A stretch of DNA of 64,000 nucleotides from Nocardioides luteus. Its GTDB lineage: Bacteria; Actinomycetota; Actinomycetes; Propionibacteriales; Nocardioidaceae. The notes under the pieces are model-generated. The model ran no database searches and was not told the origin of the DNA. It worked only from the letters and a program-made list of their open reading frames with translations. The stretch spans positions 2,534,501-2,598,500 of the forward strand of contig NZ_JADOVJ010000001.1 in assembly GCF_015752315.1 (NCBI RefSeq). The letters run 5' to 3'. The position numbers were made by a program, and so were the translations under genes. Each line of letters opens with the position of its first letter. Within the stretch, counting starts at the first letter, position 1. Of the stretch, positions 8,134-17,290 are shown one piece after another.

Positions 8134-8850
8134 ATGTCGATGCACTACGGACGCGCTCACCACCCGCAGGCTCCCGCGGGATACGTCCACGACGACATGA
8201 CCGAGGCCGAGATCAAGGAACGCGAGGCCGCCCTGGTCCCGTTGACCGACTCGGTCCGCGGGCTCGTCGACGCCGTCGTACGCACCCAGGTCCCGGATGC
8301 GGTCCTCGACGACGTACGCCGCCGGGTGGAGGCGCTGACCGAGGAGCTGCTGGCCGAGGCGCTGCCCGGCCCGCATGGGGTCCGGTTCGGGGCGGATGGC
8401 GGGTTCCGCAACTACGGCAACCCGGTGGTCGGGAAGGGGAACGCCTTCGCCCCGCCGCTGGCGGTGCAGCGTGACGGTGAGGACGTCTGGGCCGACTTCG
8501 AGCTCGGCCCGGCGTACGAAGGTCCGCCGGGGCTGGTCCACGGTGGTGTGTCCGCGCTGATCCTGGACCAGCTGCTCGGCGAGGCCGCCTCCGCGGGCGG
8601 CCGGCCCGGGATGACCGGGACCCTGACGATCGTCTACCGGCACGGCACCCCGCTGGGTCCGCTCCGCGGCGAGGCACGGATCGAGTCGACCGAGGGCGTG
8701 AAGGCGATCGTGCGCGGTCGACTGCTGACCCGGCCGGACGACGGCTCCGAGCCGATCTTGTGCGTGGAGGCCGAGGGGATCTTCATCCTGCCCCGGTGGG
8801 CGCGTCAGCCGGTCGACGAGGCCGACCGGGAGCACGTCGGCGACGCCTGA
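8134..8850 (+). CDS. PaaI-like hotdog-fold thioesterase
   Basis: 238 aa. The C-terminal 130 residues form a hotdog domain with the PaaI-type signature GPPGLVHGGVSALILDQLLGEA and a TGTLTIVYRHGTPL strand; the first ~95 residues are a helical extension rich in charged residues. Such proteins hydrolyse acyl-CoA thioesters, here probably releasing CoA from dead-end steroid or acyl intermediates. ATG 8134 has a GAGGAC ribosome site and starts 14 nt after the OYE stop, so it is the last gene of the LLM-SDR-OYE-thioesterase run. The acyl substrate cannot be read from sequence. Confidence 0.8.
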   Translation: MSMHYGRAHHPQAPAGYVHDDMTEAEIKEREAALVPLTDSVRGLVDAVVRTQVPDAVLDDVRRRVEALTEELLAEALPGPHGVRFGADGGFRNYGNPVVGKGNAFAPPLAVQRDGEDVWADFELGPAYEGPPGLVHGGVSALILDQLLGEAASAGGRPGMTGTLTIVYRHGTPLGPLRGEARIESTEGVKAIVRGRLLTRPDDGSEPILCVEAEGIFILPRWARQPVDEADREHVGDA

Positions 8851-8876
8851 GGCCTTGCCGCCCTCGATCCAGGGGC

Positions 8877-8890
8877 TAGAACACGTTCTA
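8877..8890 (+). promoter_or_regulatory. KstR-type operator 2
   Basis: tagAACacGTTctA, a full match to T-N2-AAC-N2-GTT-N2-A. A TAGGGT -10-like hexamer follows at 8900-8905, 7 nt before the ATG at 8913, so the operator covers the -35 to -10 interval of a probable leaderless promoter. Confidence 0.82.
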
Positions 8891-8912
8891 GTTTCACGGT
8901 AGGGTGCGGCAC

Positions 8913-10490
8913 ATGGATACCAGCCGCATCGGTCCCCACAACGGTCATCTGATGGTCTCGGCGCTGGAGCGCCACAAGCATCGTCCGATCATCCATCTCG
9001 GAGACGTGAGTCTGACCGGGGCGGAGGTGGCGGCGCGGATCAGCCAGTACGTCCAGGCGTTCGAGGCCCTCGGGGCCGGCACCGGCTCCGCGACCGCGCT
9101 GCTCGCGCTCAACCGTCCCGAGGTGCTCTTCATCCTCGGCGCCGGCCAGACCCAGGGATTCCAGCGCACCTCGCTGCACCCGCTGGGCAGCGCGGAGGAC
9201 CAGGCGTACGTGATCAACGACGCCGGGATCACCGGCATCGTCATCGACCCCTACTTCGCCGACCGGGCGGTCGAGCTGCTCGAGCTGTGCCCGGGCCTCA
9301 AGCAGGTGCTGACCATCGGGCCGGTGCCGCCCCAGCTCGCCGAGGTCGGGGTCGACCTGGTCGCCGCCGCGGCGACCTATCCGGTCGAGCCGTTGACCGC
9401 GCGGCTGCTGCCGCCCGACCACGTCACCTCGATCACCTACACGGGCGGGACGACCGGCAAGCCGAAGGGCGTGATCGGGCTGGCCGGGTCGTTCGCGACG
9501 ATGACCCAGGTGCAGCTCTCCGAGTGGGAGTGGCCCGAGGCGCCCCGCTTCCTGATGTGCACGCCGCTCTCGCACGCCGGTGCCGCCTTCTTCGTGCCGG
9601 TCGTGATCAAGGGCGGCACCCTGTTCGTACTGCCGAAGTTCGACCCGGCCGAGGTGCTCGCGACCATCGAGCGCGAGCGCATCTCCTCGCTCATGGTGGT
9701 GCCGACGATGCTCTACGCGCTCCTGGACCACCCCGACTCCCGGACCCGCGACCTGTCCTCGCTCGAGACCGTCTACTACGGCGCCTCCGCGATCAACCCG
9801 GTGCGCCTGGCCGAGGCGATCGAGCGGTTCGGGCCGATCTTCGCGCAGTACTACGGCCAGTCCGAGGCGCCGATGGCGATCACCTACTTCGCGAAGACCG
9901 ACCACGTCGACGCCTCCGGTGCGCCGCTGACTCACCGCCTCACCTCCTGCGGCCGCCCCTCCGCGCTGGTCCGCACCGCCCTGATCGGTCCCGACGGCAC
10001 CCCGGTCGCACCCGGCGAGCCGGGCGAGATCTGCGTCGCCGGCCCGCTGCTCTCCGGTGGCTACTGGCAGCTCCCGGAGGTCACCGCGGAGACATTCAAA
10101 GACGGCTGGATGCACACCGGCGACGTCGCCCGCGAGGACGAGGACGGCTTCTGGTACATCGTCGACCGCACCAAGGACATGATCGTCACCGGCGGGTTCA
10201 ACGTCTTCCCGCGCGAGGTCGAGGACGTCATCGCGACCCATCCGGCCGTCGCCCAGGTCGCCGTCATCGGCACCCCCCACGAGAAGTTCGGCGAGGCCGT
10301 GACCGCTGTCGTCGTCGTACGTCCCGGCGCAGCCCTCACCGACGACGTCGTCGCCGAGATCCAGGCCCTGGTCAAGGAGCGGAAGGGCTCGGTCCAGGCG
10401 CCGAAGTCGGTCATCGAGGTCGACGCGATCCCGATGACCGCCCTCGGCAAGCCCGACAAGAAGGCGCTGCGGGCCCGCTTCTCGGGCTGA
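8913..10490 (+). CDS. Acyl-CoA ligase (FadD/AMP-binding family)
   Basis: 525 aa. ANL superfamily adenylating enzyme: AMP-binding P-loop SITYTGGTTGKPKG near residues 172-185, YYGQSE motif, GGYWQLPE and WMHTGDVA, the hinge DRTKDMIVTGGFNVFPREVED, and the C-terminal catalytic lysine context MTALGKPDKKALR. It forms an acyl-AMP and then an acyl-CoA. The KstR-type operator directly upstream suggests the acid is a steroid side-chain or ring fragment. I cannot assign it to a numbered FadD. Translation probably begins at ATG 8913 on a leaderless transcript (TAGGGT at 8900-8905); an in-frame GTG at 8904 overlaps that hexamer. Confidence 0.85.
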   Translation: MDTSRIGPHNGHLMVSALERHKHRPIIHLGDVSLTGAEVAARISQYVQAFEALGAGTGSATALLALNRPEVLFILGAGQTQGFQRTSLHPLGSAEDQAYVINDAGITGIVIDPYFADRAVELLELCPGLKQVLTIGPVPPQLAEVGVDLVAAAATYPVEPLTARLLPPDHVTSITYTGGTTGKPKGVIGLAGSFATMTQVQLSEWEWPEAPRFLMCTPLSHAGAAFFVPVVIKGGTLFVLPKFDPAEVLATIERERISSLMVVPTMLYALLDHPDSRTRDLSSLETVYYGASAINPVRLAEAIERFGPIFAQYYGQSEAPMAITYFAKTDHVDASGAPLTHRLTSCGRPSALVRTALIGPDGTPVAPGEPGEICVAGPLLSGGYWQLPEVTAETFKDGWMHTGDVAREDEDGFWYIVDRTKDMIVTGGFNVFPREVEDVIATHPAVAQVAVIGTPHEKFGEAVTAVVVVRPGAALTDDVVAEIQALVKERKGSVQAPKSVIEVDAIPMTALGKPDKKALRARFSG

Positions 10491-10496
10491 GGTGTC

Positions 10497-11084
10497 TCAG
10501 GGGTAGCGCACCAGGTAGCGGAGGTGCGTCACCCCACGCCCCTCGAGCCGCCGGACCAGCTCGAGCTCGACCGGACCGACGCCGTCGTCGGGGAAGAGCC
10601 GCCGTCCGGCGCCGAGGAGCACCGGCACCAGATGGATCTCGATCTCGTCGAGCTGGCCGGCCGCGAGGAGTGCCTGGGCGACGCCAGCACCGTGGACCAT
10701 GACGGCCTTGTCTTGGGCCGCCGCACGGGCCTCGTCGGCGCACCGGTCGACATCGGTGAAGTAGCGGACGCTGCCTGGCGGGACGTCGTCGGGATGATGG
10801 GTGAGCACGTGGATGGGCACGCCGTCGTGGTGGTCGCCGCCCCAGCGGTCGGCGAGCTCATAGGTACGTCGCCCCGAGATCAGCGCGCCCGTCGCGAGGT
10901 ACTCGCGGAACACGTCGCCGTTCACGCCGGCGTCGTGACGGTCGTCGAGCCAGTCGAAGATCCGCCCGCCGCCCCGCCCGAGACCTTGGCCCGGGCGGTC
11001 GTCGGGGCCGGTGACGAATCCGTCGAGGGTCATGGACATGGTCAGACGGACGGGCGTGCGTGCGGTGCGTGGGGTCTCGGACAT
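10497..11084 (-). CDS. RibD C-terminal / dihydrofolate-reductase-like protein
   Basis: 195 aa. Dihydrofolate-reductase-like fold of the RibD C-terminal family: MSMTLDGFVTGPDD at the start, LISGRRTYELADRWGG, VLTHH, VMVHGAGVAQALLAAGQLDEIEIHLVPVLLGAGRRLFP. These small stand-alone proteins reduce unknown substrates with NADPH; most are not true DHFRs. The ATG is preceded by CAGGAGGAT. Single gene converging on the acyl-CoA ligase, stops 6 nt apart; no link to steroid metabolism is visible. Confidence 0.85.
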   Translation of the reverse strand: MSETPRTARTPVRLTMSMTLDGFVTGPDDRPGQGLGRGGGRIFDWLDDRHDAGVNGDVFREYLATGALISGRRTYELADRWGGDHHDGVPIHVLTHHPDDVPPGSVRYFTDVDRCADEARAAAQDKAVMVHGAGVAQALLAAGQLDEIEIHLVPVLLGAGRRLFPDDGVGPVELELVRRLEGRGVTHLRYLVRYP

Positions 11085-11254
11085 GGGATCCTCCTGTGGT
11101 CGGTCGTGCGTCGCCGGCGGCGACGCTCACCCACGCCACGATCAGGATCGTGCCGATCCGACACGAAGCGCTCGGCGTTTGTCGTGATCGGCCGTGCTTC
11201 CCCGGATGCTGCCGGGGGCGGCGTACGTCCGGAGGGACCGGGCCTGAGCCCGGC

Positions 11255-12061
11255 TCAGCGTCCCCTGAACTCGGGCTTGCGCTTCTCCAGGAAGGCCTTG
11301 GGGCCTTCCTTGGCGTCCTCGGAGGCGAAGACGGCGGCGCCGACCTTGGCGTCGTCGGCCCAGCACTCGTCCTCGTGCTTCCCCTCGGAGTCGCGCATGG
11401 TGCGGAGGATGGCCTGGACCGCGAGCGGGCCGTTGGCGGCGATCATGTCGGCGAGCTCGTGGGCCTTCGCCAGGGCGGTGCCGTCGGGGACGACATGGCC
11501 GATCAGGCCGAGCTCCTTGGCCTCGGGGGCCTTCAACGTACGTCCGGTCAGGAGCAGCTCGGCGGCGACCGTGTAGGGGATCTGGCGGGGGAGGCGCACC
11601 GCGGATCCACCCATCGGGTAGAGCGACCAGCGGGCCTCGGCGACGCCGAACTTCGCCGACTCGCCGGCCACCCGGATGTCGGTGCCCTGCAGGATCTCGG
11701 TGCCGCCGGCGATGGCGGGTCCCTCGACCGCGGCGATCAGCGGCTTGGTGAGCCGGAAGCCTTTGAGTAGGCCCTTGAGCACCGTCGGGTCGAAGCCCTC
11801 CTCGAAGGACTCCGAGGGCGGCTTCTCGTCGGCCGCCTTCAGGTCCATCCCGGCGCAGAAGTAGCCACCGGCGCCGGTCAGGATGCAGACCCGGATCTCA
11901 GGGTCGGAGTTCACCCGGTCCCAGGCGTCCTCCATGATCCGCAGCATCTCGGAGGAGAGCGCGTTGCGGCGCTCGGGCCGGTTCATCGTGACGATGAGCT
12001 TGTGGCCGTCCTGCTCGACGATCGCGTGCGGCGTCTCGGCAGAAGATTCTGTGATCGGCAT
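11255..12061 (-). CDS. echA19: Enoyl-CoA hydratase EchA19
   Basis: 268 aa crotonase-fold protein: [16 protein letters not shown], oxyanion-hole segment [39 protein letters not shown] with the second glycine-rich loop, and [22 protein letters not shown]. It is divergent from fadD19, as echA19 (Rv3516) is from fadD19 (Rv3515c) in M. tuberculosis, where EchA19 hydrates a steroid enoyl-CoA in side-chain beta-oxidation. A TAGGGT -10-like element on the minus strand (12074 to 12069) ends 7 nt before the ATG, so the transcript may be leaderless. It shares the KstR-type box at 12084-12097. Confidence 0.85.
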   Translation of the reverse strand: MPITESSAETPHAIVEQDGHKLIVTMNRPERRNALSSEMLRIMEDAWDRVNSDPEIRVCILTGAGGYFCAGMDLKAADEKPPSESFEEGFDPTVLKGLLKGFRLTKPLIAAVEGPAIAGGTEILQGTDIRVAGESAKFGVAEARWSLYPMGGSAVRLPRQIPYTVAAELLLTGRTLKAPEAKELGLIGHVVPDGTALAKAHELADMIAANGPLAVQAILRTMRDSEGKHEDECWADDAKVGAAVFASEDAKEGPKAFLEKRKPEFRGR

Positions 12062-12083
12062 AACATCGACCCTAGCGGAAAAC

Positions 12084-12097
12084 TGAAACGTGTTCTA
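12084..12097. promoter_or_regulatory. KstR-type operator 3
   Basis: tgaAACgtGTTctA between divergent echA19 and fadD19. It overlaps the TAGTCT -10-like hexamer (12096-12101) of fadD19, which ends 7 nt before the ATG, and lies 10 bp from the echA19 -10 element. Confidence 0.85.
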
Positions 12098-12108
12098 GTC
12101 TCGCAGTC

Positions 12109-13752
12109 ATGGCGCTGAACCTTGCTGACCTCTTCGAACACGCCGTCGACGCCGCGCCCGAGAAGGTGTCGGTCCAAGTCGGCGACCGCAAAGTGACCTA
12201 CGCCGAGCTCGAGCGTGAGTCCAACAAACTGGCCCACTACCTGGCCGCCCAGGGGATCGGGAAGGGCGATCACGTCGGGCTCTACTCCAAGAACTCCGTC
12301 GAGCACGTCATCGCCCTGCTCGCGATCCTCAAGATCCGTGCCGTCGCCATCAACGTGAACTATCGCTACGTGGCCGGTGAGCTGGAGTACCTCTTCGAGA
12401 ACGCCGACCTCAAGGCCCTCGTCCACGACCGCGTCTACGCGCCGCTGGTCGCCGAGGTCGCCCCCAAGCTGGAGGCGCTGAAGACGTTCGTCGCGGTGCC
12501 TGATCCGCTCGAGCCCGGCGACGACTCCGACCTGAGCCCGTTCGGCGGCGTCACCCTGGAGGAGGCGCAGGCCGGCCAGTCCGACGCCCGCGACTTCGGC
12601 GAGCGTAGCCCCGACGACATCCACGTCATCTACACCGGCGGCACCACCGGGTTCCCCAAGGGCGTGATGTGGCGCCACGAGGACTTCTGGCGCGTGCTCG
12701 GTGGCGGCATCGACTTCATGACGGGCGCGCCGCTGGAGGAGTACGACCAGTCCAAGCAGGCCGCGGGCGACGGGCTCATCACCCTCCCGCTCAGCCCGCT
12801 GATGCACGGCGGCGCCCAGGCGTCGCTCCTCATGCATCTCTTCGCCGGCCAGGTCACGATCCTCGAGCCGAAGTTCGACCCGGTACGCACCTGGGAGATC
12901 GTCGACCGCGAGAAGGTCCAGATGATGTTCATGACCGGTGATGCGATGGCGGTGCCGCTCATCGACGCGTACGAGGCCGGCGGCTTCGACGGCCAGTCGC
13001 TGTTCGCGATCGCCTCCAGCGCCGCGATCTTCTCCAAGTCGGTCAAGGAGCGCTGGATGAAGGCGTTCCCGAACGCCGTCTTCACCGACTCGATCGGCTC
13101 CACCGAGACCGGCTTCCAGGGCACCGGCCTGCAGGACGCCTCCGCGCTCTCGACCGACGGGCCGGTGGTCACCGCTGGTGCGCACACCGCCGTCATCGGC
13201 GACGACGGCCACCCGCTCGACCTCGCCAAGGACGTCGGCAAGATCGGCCGCACGGCCCGCAAGGGTCACGTGCCGGTCGGCTACTACAAGGACCCCGAGA
13301 AGTCGGCGAAGACGTTCGTCGAGATCGACGGCGAGCGCTACGCGATCCCGGGCGACAACGCCCGGATCGAGGAGGGCAACCGCCTCACGCTGCTGGGCCG
13401 GGGCTCGAACTGCATCAACACCGGTGGCGAGAAGGTCTACCCCGAGGAGGTCGAGGCGGCCATCAAGGCACACCCCGACGTCTACGACACCCTCGTCGTC
13501 GGCATCCCGGACGAGCGCTACGGCCAGGCGGTGGCCGCGGTCGTCGAGCCGCGACCGGGCGCGACGATCGAGCTCGAGGGGCTGCGTACGTTCCTGCGGG
13601 CGCACCTGTCCGGCTACAAGCTGCCTCGAGCGCTGACCATCGTCGACGAGGTGCCCCGCAACGCCACCGGCAAGGCCCAGTACCCCAAGGCCAAGGAGAT
13701 CGCCCTGGCCAGCCAAGCGACCGAGCAGGACTCCGAAGGAGCAACAGCATGA
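12109..13752 (+). CDS. fadD19: Steroid-CoA ligase FadD19
   Basis: 547 aa ANL-family ligase, close in length and motifs to M. tuberculosis FadD19 (Rv3515c), which activates the C26/C27 carboxylate of cholesterol-derived side chains and is needed for C-24-branched sterols. Visible features: ALNLADLFEHAVDAAPE start, P-loop IYTGGTTGFPKGVMWRHEDFWRVL, LMHGGAQAS, DSIGSTETGFQGT, YAIPGDNARIEEG, INTGGEKVYPEEVE, and the catalytic-lysine end NATGKAQYPKAKE. The ATG at 12109 appears leaderless. The stop overlaps the next start (ATGA). Confidence 0.87.
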   Translation: MALNLADLFEHAVDAAPEKVSVQVGDRKVTYAELERESNKLAHYLAAQGIGKGDHVGLYSKNSVEHVIALLAILKIRAVAINVNYRYVAGELEYLFENADLKALVHDRVYAPLVAEVAPKLEALKTFVAVPDPLEPGDDSDLSPFGGVTLEEAQAGQSDARDFGERSPDDIHVIYTGGTTGFPKGVMWRHEDFWRVLGGGIDFMTGAPLEEYDQSKQAAGDGLITLPLSPLMHGGAQASLLMHLFAGQVTILEPKFDPVRTWEIVDREKVQMMFMTGDAMAVPLIDAYEAGGFDGQSLFAIASSAAIFSKSVKERWMKAFPNAVFTDSIGSTETGFQGTGLQDASALSTDGPVVTAGAHTAVIGDDGHPLDLAKDVGKIGRTARKGHVPVGYYKDPEKSAKTFVEIDGERYAIPGDNARIEEGNRLTLLGRGSNCINTGGEKVYPEEVEAAIKAHPDVYDTLVVGIPDERYGQAVAAVVEPRPGATIELEGLRTFLRAHLSGYKLPRALTIVDEVPRNATGKAQYPKAKEIALASQATEQDSEGATA

Positions 13753-14858
13753 TCCGTACGCCATTGTGCGAGGCATTCGGGATCGACTACCCGATCGTCG
13801 CCTTCACCCCCTCGGAGCACGTGGCCGCGGAGGTCTCCAAGGCCGGCGGGCTGGGCGTGCTGGGCTGCGTACGCTTCAACGACGCCGAGGAGCTCGACCG
13901 CACCCTCACCTGGATGGACGAGAACACCGACGGCAAGCCGTACGGCGTCGACGTGGTCATGCCGATGAAGGTGCCGACCGAGGGCACCTCGACCGACCTG
14001 TCCGCCTACATCCCGGCGGAGCACACCGAGTGGGTCGACAAGACCCTGCTCTCGCTGGGCGTGCCGCCGCTGCCGGAGGGGGAGGGGCGCGAGGGGGTGC
14101 TCGGCTGGTTGCACTCCACCGCCCGCTCGCACGTCGACGTCGCGCTGCAGCACCGGCCGGTGCTGATCGCCAACGCGCTCGGCACCCCGCCCAACGACGT
14201 GATCGAGAAGGCGCACGAGCACGGGATCAAGGTGGCCGCGCTCGCGGGCGCCCCGAAGCACGCGGTCTCCCACGTCTCCAACGGCGTCGACATCATCGTC
14301 GCCCAGGGCTACGAGGCCGGTGGGCACACCGGCGAGATCGCCTCGATGGTGCTCCAGCCGGACATCGTCGATGCGGTCGGGCCCGACGTACCGGTGCTGG
14401 GGGCCGGCGGGATCGGGTCGGGCCGGCAGATCGCCGCCTCGCTGGCGCTCGGCGCGCAGGGCGTCTGGACGGGCTCCATCTGGCTCGGGACGTCGGAGTA
14501 CCGCAACCTCAACACCCACGCCGGCTGGGAGACCGCCTTCACCCGCGCGACCTCGGCCGACACCCGGCGGATGCGGATCTACACCGGTAAGCCGGCCCGG
14601 CTGCTGAAGTCGAAGTGGACCGACGCCTGGGAGGCCGAGGGCTCGCCCACGCCGCTGCCGATGCCGCTGCAGAACCTGCTCGTCTCCGACGCCCACAACC
14701 GCATCAACGCGGCCGGGGATCCCGACGTCGTCGCGATGCCGGTCGGGCAGATCGTCGGCCGGATGAACGAGGTGCGTACGGTCGCCGAGGTCATGGCCGA
14801 CCTGATCGCCGAGTTCGAGGCGACGGTCAAGCGCCTGGACGCGATCGCCGAAGGCTAG
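13749..14858 (+). CDS. Nitronate-monooxygenase-like flavin oxidoreductase
   Basis: 369 aa. FMN-dependent 2-nitropropane-dioxygenase/NMO family TIM barrel: TPLCEAFGIDYPIVAFTPSEH, KAGGLGVLGC, GVDIIVAQGYEAGGHTGEIA, and the phosphate-binding GAGGIGSGRQIAASLALGAQGVWTGS. Steroid clusters contain other members (IpdC/Rv3553), but this sequence differs in its N-terminus and I do not equate them. Translationally coupled to fadD19 by a 4-bp overlap and therefore probably under the same KstR-type control. Substrate unknown; a steroid enone or CoA thioester is plausible. Confidence 0.8.
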   Translation: MIRTPLCEAFGIDYPIVAFTPSEHVAAEVSKAGGLGVLGCVRFNDAEELDRTLTWMDENTDGKPYGVDVVMPMKVPTEGTSTDLSAYIPAEHTEWVDKTLLSLGVPPLPEGEGREGVLGWLHSTARSHVDVALQHRPVLIANALGTPPNDVIEKAHEHGIKVAALAGAPKHAVSHVSNGVDIIVAQGYEAGGHTGEIASMVLQPDIVDAVGPDVPVLGAGGIGSGRQIAASLALGAQGVWTGSIWLGTSEYRNLNTHAGWETAFTRATSADTRRMRIYTGKPARLLKSKWTDAWEAEGSPTPLPMPLQNLLVSDAHNRINAAGDPDVVAMPVGQIVGRMNEVRTVAEVMADLIAEFEATVKRLDAIAEG

Positions 14859-14873
14859 ACCCGCAAGACCACG

Positions 14874-14912
14874 AGAGGCGCCGGCTCCGAGAATCGAGCC
14901 GGCGCCTCTTTC
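14874..14912 (+). terminator. Rho-independent-type terminator after the fadD19 operon
   Basis: Perfect 14-bp stem (14874-14887 with 14896-14909), 8-nt loop, followed by a short run of T on the plus strand, 16 nt after the stop of the preceding gene. Confidence 0.85.
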
Positions 14913-14946
14913 GCGCCTGCTCGATGGCCGACTTTGCAGCCGCGCA

Positions 14947-14985
14947 CTATCGCACAGCTTGGTCGCCGGCGCCGCTACCGCACAC
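14947..14985. repeat. Dispersed intergenic repeat, copy 1
   Basis: 39 bp with two direct half-copies of CTAYCGCACA exactly 28 bp apart (starts 14947 and 14975). 31 of 39 positions match the copy at 20323-20361, which has the same spacing. Both copies lie next to a hairpin terminator and away from coding DNA. Confidence 0.6.
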
Positions 14986-15028
14986 CCGAGCCCGCCTCGG
15001 AGCGGAGAGCGACTGACAGGATGGGCGC

Positions 15029-15850
15029 GTGACGATCTCGAGCTACGTACGTGACGGACTCACCTTCGACGTGATCGACTCGGGCCCCGCCGACGGCGAC
15101 CCGGTCGTGCTCCTGCACGGCTTCCCGGAGCGGGCGACCTGCTGGCGCGAGGTGTCGCCGATCCTGCACGAGGCCGGCTTCCGCACGCTCGCCCCGGACC
15201 AGCGCGGCTACTCGCCCGGCGCCCGGCCGCGTACGCGCCTGGGCTACGGCGCCGGCGAGCTCGTCGAGGACGTGGTGGCGCTGATCGACGAGATCGGGCG
15301 TCCGGTCCACCTGGCCGGTCACGACTGGGGGAGTGCGGTCGGCTGGGGAGTGGCGGCCAAACGGCCCGACCTGGTGCGCAGCTGGACCGCGATGTCGGTC
15401 CCGCACCCGGTCCCGTTCGCGCGCTCCATGAAGGGTCCGCAGCGGCGCAAGTCGGCCTACATGGCCTACTTCAACATCCCCTTCCTTCCCGAGCTGGTCT
15501 CCGGGCGCGACGGCCGGATGGAGCGGATGATGCGGGGGAGCGGCTGGACCGACGCGGACGTCGAGCGCTTCCGTGAGGAGATCGTCGACTACGGCGCGCT
15601 CCCGGGCGGGCTCGGCTGGTACCGCGCCCTCTTCCTGGCCCCGCGCGTCGGCCGGGTCTCGGTCCCGACGACCATGCTCTGGAGCGACCGCGACGTCGCC
15701 ATCGGCCGCACCGCGCTGGAGGGCAACGAGAACTCCGTCACCGGCCCCTACGAGTTCATCGAGCTCCCCGGCGTCAGTCACTGGATCCCTACCAAGGCGC
15801 CCGAGGCCGCAGCCGCGGCGATCCTCGGCAGCATCACGATGGCGTCCTAG
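15029..15850 (+). CDS. Alpha/beta hydrolase, epoxide-hydrolase-like
   Basis: 273 aa. Alpha/beta-hydrolase fold with an aspartate nucleophile: oxyanion motif HGFPE (residues 31-35), nucleophile elbow GHDWGS, acid in WSDRD and the catalytic histidine in GVSHWIP. The HGFPE and D-W-G pattern is that of soluble epoxide hydrolases rather than serine esterases. Start is GTG 15029 with no Shine-Dalgarno; CAGGAT just upstream may be the -10 of a leaderless promoter. Stand-alone gene whose stop codon overlaps that of the convergent gene by 3 bp. Substrate unknown. Confidence 0.82.
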   Translation: MTISSYVRDGLTFDVIDSGPADGDPVVLLHGFPERATCWREVSPILHEAGFRTLAPDQRGYSPGARPRTRLGYGAGELVEDVVALIDEIGRPVHLAGHDWGSAVGWGVAAKRPDLVRSWTAMSVPHPVPFARSMKGPQRRKSAYMAYFNIPFLPELVSGRDGRMERMMRGSGWTDADVERFREEIVDYGALPGGLGWYRALFLAPRVGRVSVPTTMLWSDRDVAIGRTALEGNENSVTGPYEFIELPGVSHWIPTKAPEAAAAAILGSITMAS

Positions 15851-16359
15851 CCAGCCCCACCGACGCTCGGGGAGGTTGCCCGAGGCGCGGTGTCGCGCGT
15901 TGCGATCGCAGCGCCGATGCCGCCGATCGCGGCACGGATCATGTCACCGTACGGCCCCAATGGAAGTGCGTCCGCACCCTCCTCGGCGCGCCCGATGTGC
16001 TCGGTGGCCGCTTCGAAGGCGCCCAGCCGACGGAGGTTGTCGGCGATGTTGAGGTGCAGGCTCGGGTAGAAGCCTGCGACCTGCAGGCTCGCCTCGTGCT
16101 CCTGCGCCCGTTGGTCGGTGAGGGCGTCGGCGGCGTCAAGGGCACGTACGTCCCAGATCAGCGCCACGGCCGCGTCCGTGTAGAGGTCGGCGAGATAGTG
16201 GGCGAGCACGCACCGGTGGAGCGGATCTCCCGATACCCCGAGGTCGGCCCAGATCGCGAGCAGGTCGTCCCGTGCCCTGGTCACGTCACCCTCGCGGCCG
16301 AGCGTCACGGCAGCGGTGATGGCATCCATCGTCGGATCAACAGCGGGCATTGCAGTCAT
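15847..16359 (-). CDS. Hypothetical helical (TPR-like) protein
   Basis: 170 aa, alanine-rich and mostly helical. Repeated patterns of the kind A-x2-H-x-A-x-L-Y and N-I-A-D-N-L-R-R-L-G-A-F-E-A-A suggest a small tetratricopeptide-like solenoid, but I do not recognise a family. No signal peptide or membrane segment. The start may be ATG 16359 or ATG 16350. Its stop overlaps the stop of the convergent hydrolase gene (CTAG shared). Confidence 0.65.
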   Translation of the reverse strand: MTAMPAVDPTMDAITAAVTLGREGDVTRARDDLLAIWADLGVSGDPLHRCVLAHYLADLYTDAAVALIWDVRALDAADALTDQRAQEHEASLQVAGFYPSLHLNIADNLRRLGAFEAATEHIGRAEEGADALPLGPYGDMIRAAIGGIGAAIATRDTAPRATSPSVGGAG

Positions 16360-16451
16360 GTCGCGAGCCTGAGGCTTCGACCGGCCTGAAGGTCAAGCAG
16401 TTGAGTACGCAGGCTCATCACGCCGCGCTCCAGGTCGGCAAGACTCGTCGC

Positions 16452-16889
16452 ATGCTCGCTTTCGACCGACCGATCCTGACGCCGCGCCGCGTCAGGCGGG
16501 CGCCCTGGGCCGGCGTCGCCACCGTGCTGGCATCGGGCGTGGCGATCGTCGCGCTCGGGAACCTGGTGTCCAACTGGTTGGACGTCTACCTGGTCTTCTT
16601 CGGCGACCAGCCGCAGGTGCTGCCTGCGAACGTGGCGGCATATCGGGTCTGGGGCACGATCCTGGCCGTCGCCCTGGTGGCAGGTGTGGTGACCCACCTG
16701 CTCAACCGCCGCCGTCGAGTTCTCGGGACGGTCTGGCAGGCGCTGCTGGTCGTCGGCGGAGCCGCGATCCTCGTGCTCTGCTACATCCCCGGGGCGGTCG
16801 ACCTGCCGGAGCCGGAACGCGACCAGGACGGCTACGGCGCCCCGCCCTGCTACTCCGGCGGCGACAACGACGAGTGCGTCGGAGGCTGA
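16452..16889 (+). CDS. Small integral membrane protein, unknown
   Basis: 145 aa from ATG 16452; longer readings would run back over the neighbouring gene's start. Three hydrophobic helices are visible (about residues 19-37, 62-80 and 92-112) with a basic RRRR segment between the second and third. The hydrophilic C-terminus is rich in D/E/P and has two cysteines (PPCYSGGDNDECVGG). No recognised domain. Single gene between divergent/convergent neighbours. Confidence 0.6.
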   Translation: MLAFDRPILTPRRVRRAPWAGVATVLASGVAIVALGNLVSNWLDVYLVFFGDQPQVLPANVAAYRVWGTILAVALVAGVVTHLLNRRRRVLGTVWQALLVVGGAAILVLCYIPGAVDLPEPERDQDGYGAPPCYSGGDNDECVGG

Positions 16890-16904
16890 CGCTGTGGCCG
16901 GCCG

Positions 16905-17273
16905 TCAGGTGCGGTCGTGGAGCGTGATCTGGTAGCCGTCGGGGTCGGCGAAGGTGAAGGTCCGGCCGAAGGGGCCGTCGATCGGAGCGGTCACGATGGT
17001 GTGGCCGTCGGCGACGAGGCTGTCGTGGATGGCCTGCACCTCGGTGGCGTGGAGCCAGATGGCGGCGCCGATGCCGGGCTGGGCGACGGACTCGAGGTCG
17101 GTGCCGGGGATCACCTCGCGGAGAGCGAATGCGATCGGCTTCGTCTCGAAGACGACAGCGTGCGGAGGCCCGGCCGGCGAGCGGACGAGGCCGAGATAGT
17201 GCTCGTAGAACGCCTGCGAGGCGTCGAGATCGCGGGCCTGCAGCGAGATGAAGTCGGGGCCGGTGACGGGCAT
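16905..17273 (-). CDS. VOC-family (glyoxalase-like) protein
   Basis: 122 aa, two beta-alpha-beta-beta-beta modules of the vicinal-oxygen-chelate fold: FISLQARDLDASQAFYEHYLGL at the N-terminus and the terminal TFADPDGYQITLHD. This size fits metal-dependent lyases, dioxygenase-like proteins or antibiotic-binding proteins. Divergent from a MarR-type gene with two matching palindromes between them, so it is probably the regulator's target; a stress or drug-response role is inferred. The ATG follows GAGGAG. Confidence 0.85.
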   Translation of the reverse strand: MPVTGPDFISLQARDLDASQAFYEHYLGLVRSPAGPPHAVVFETKPIAFALREVIPGTDLESVAQPGIGAAIWLHATEVQAIHDSLVADGHTIVTAPIDGPFGRTFTFADPDGYQITLHDRT

Positions 17274-17290
17274 GATGGTCTCCTCAGGGT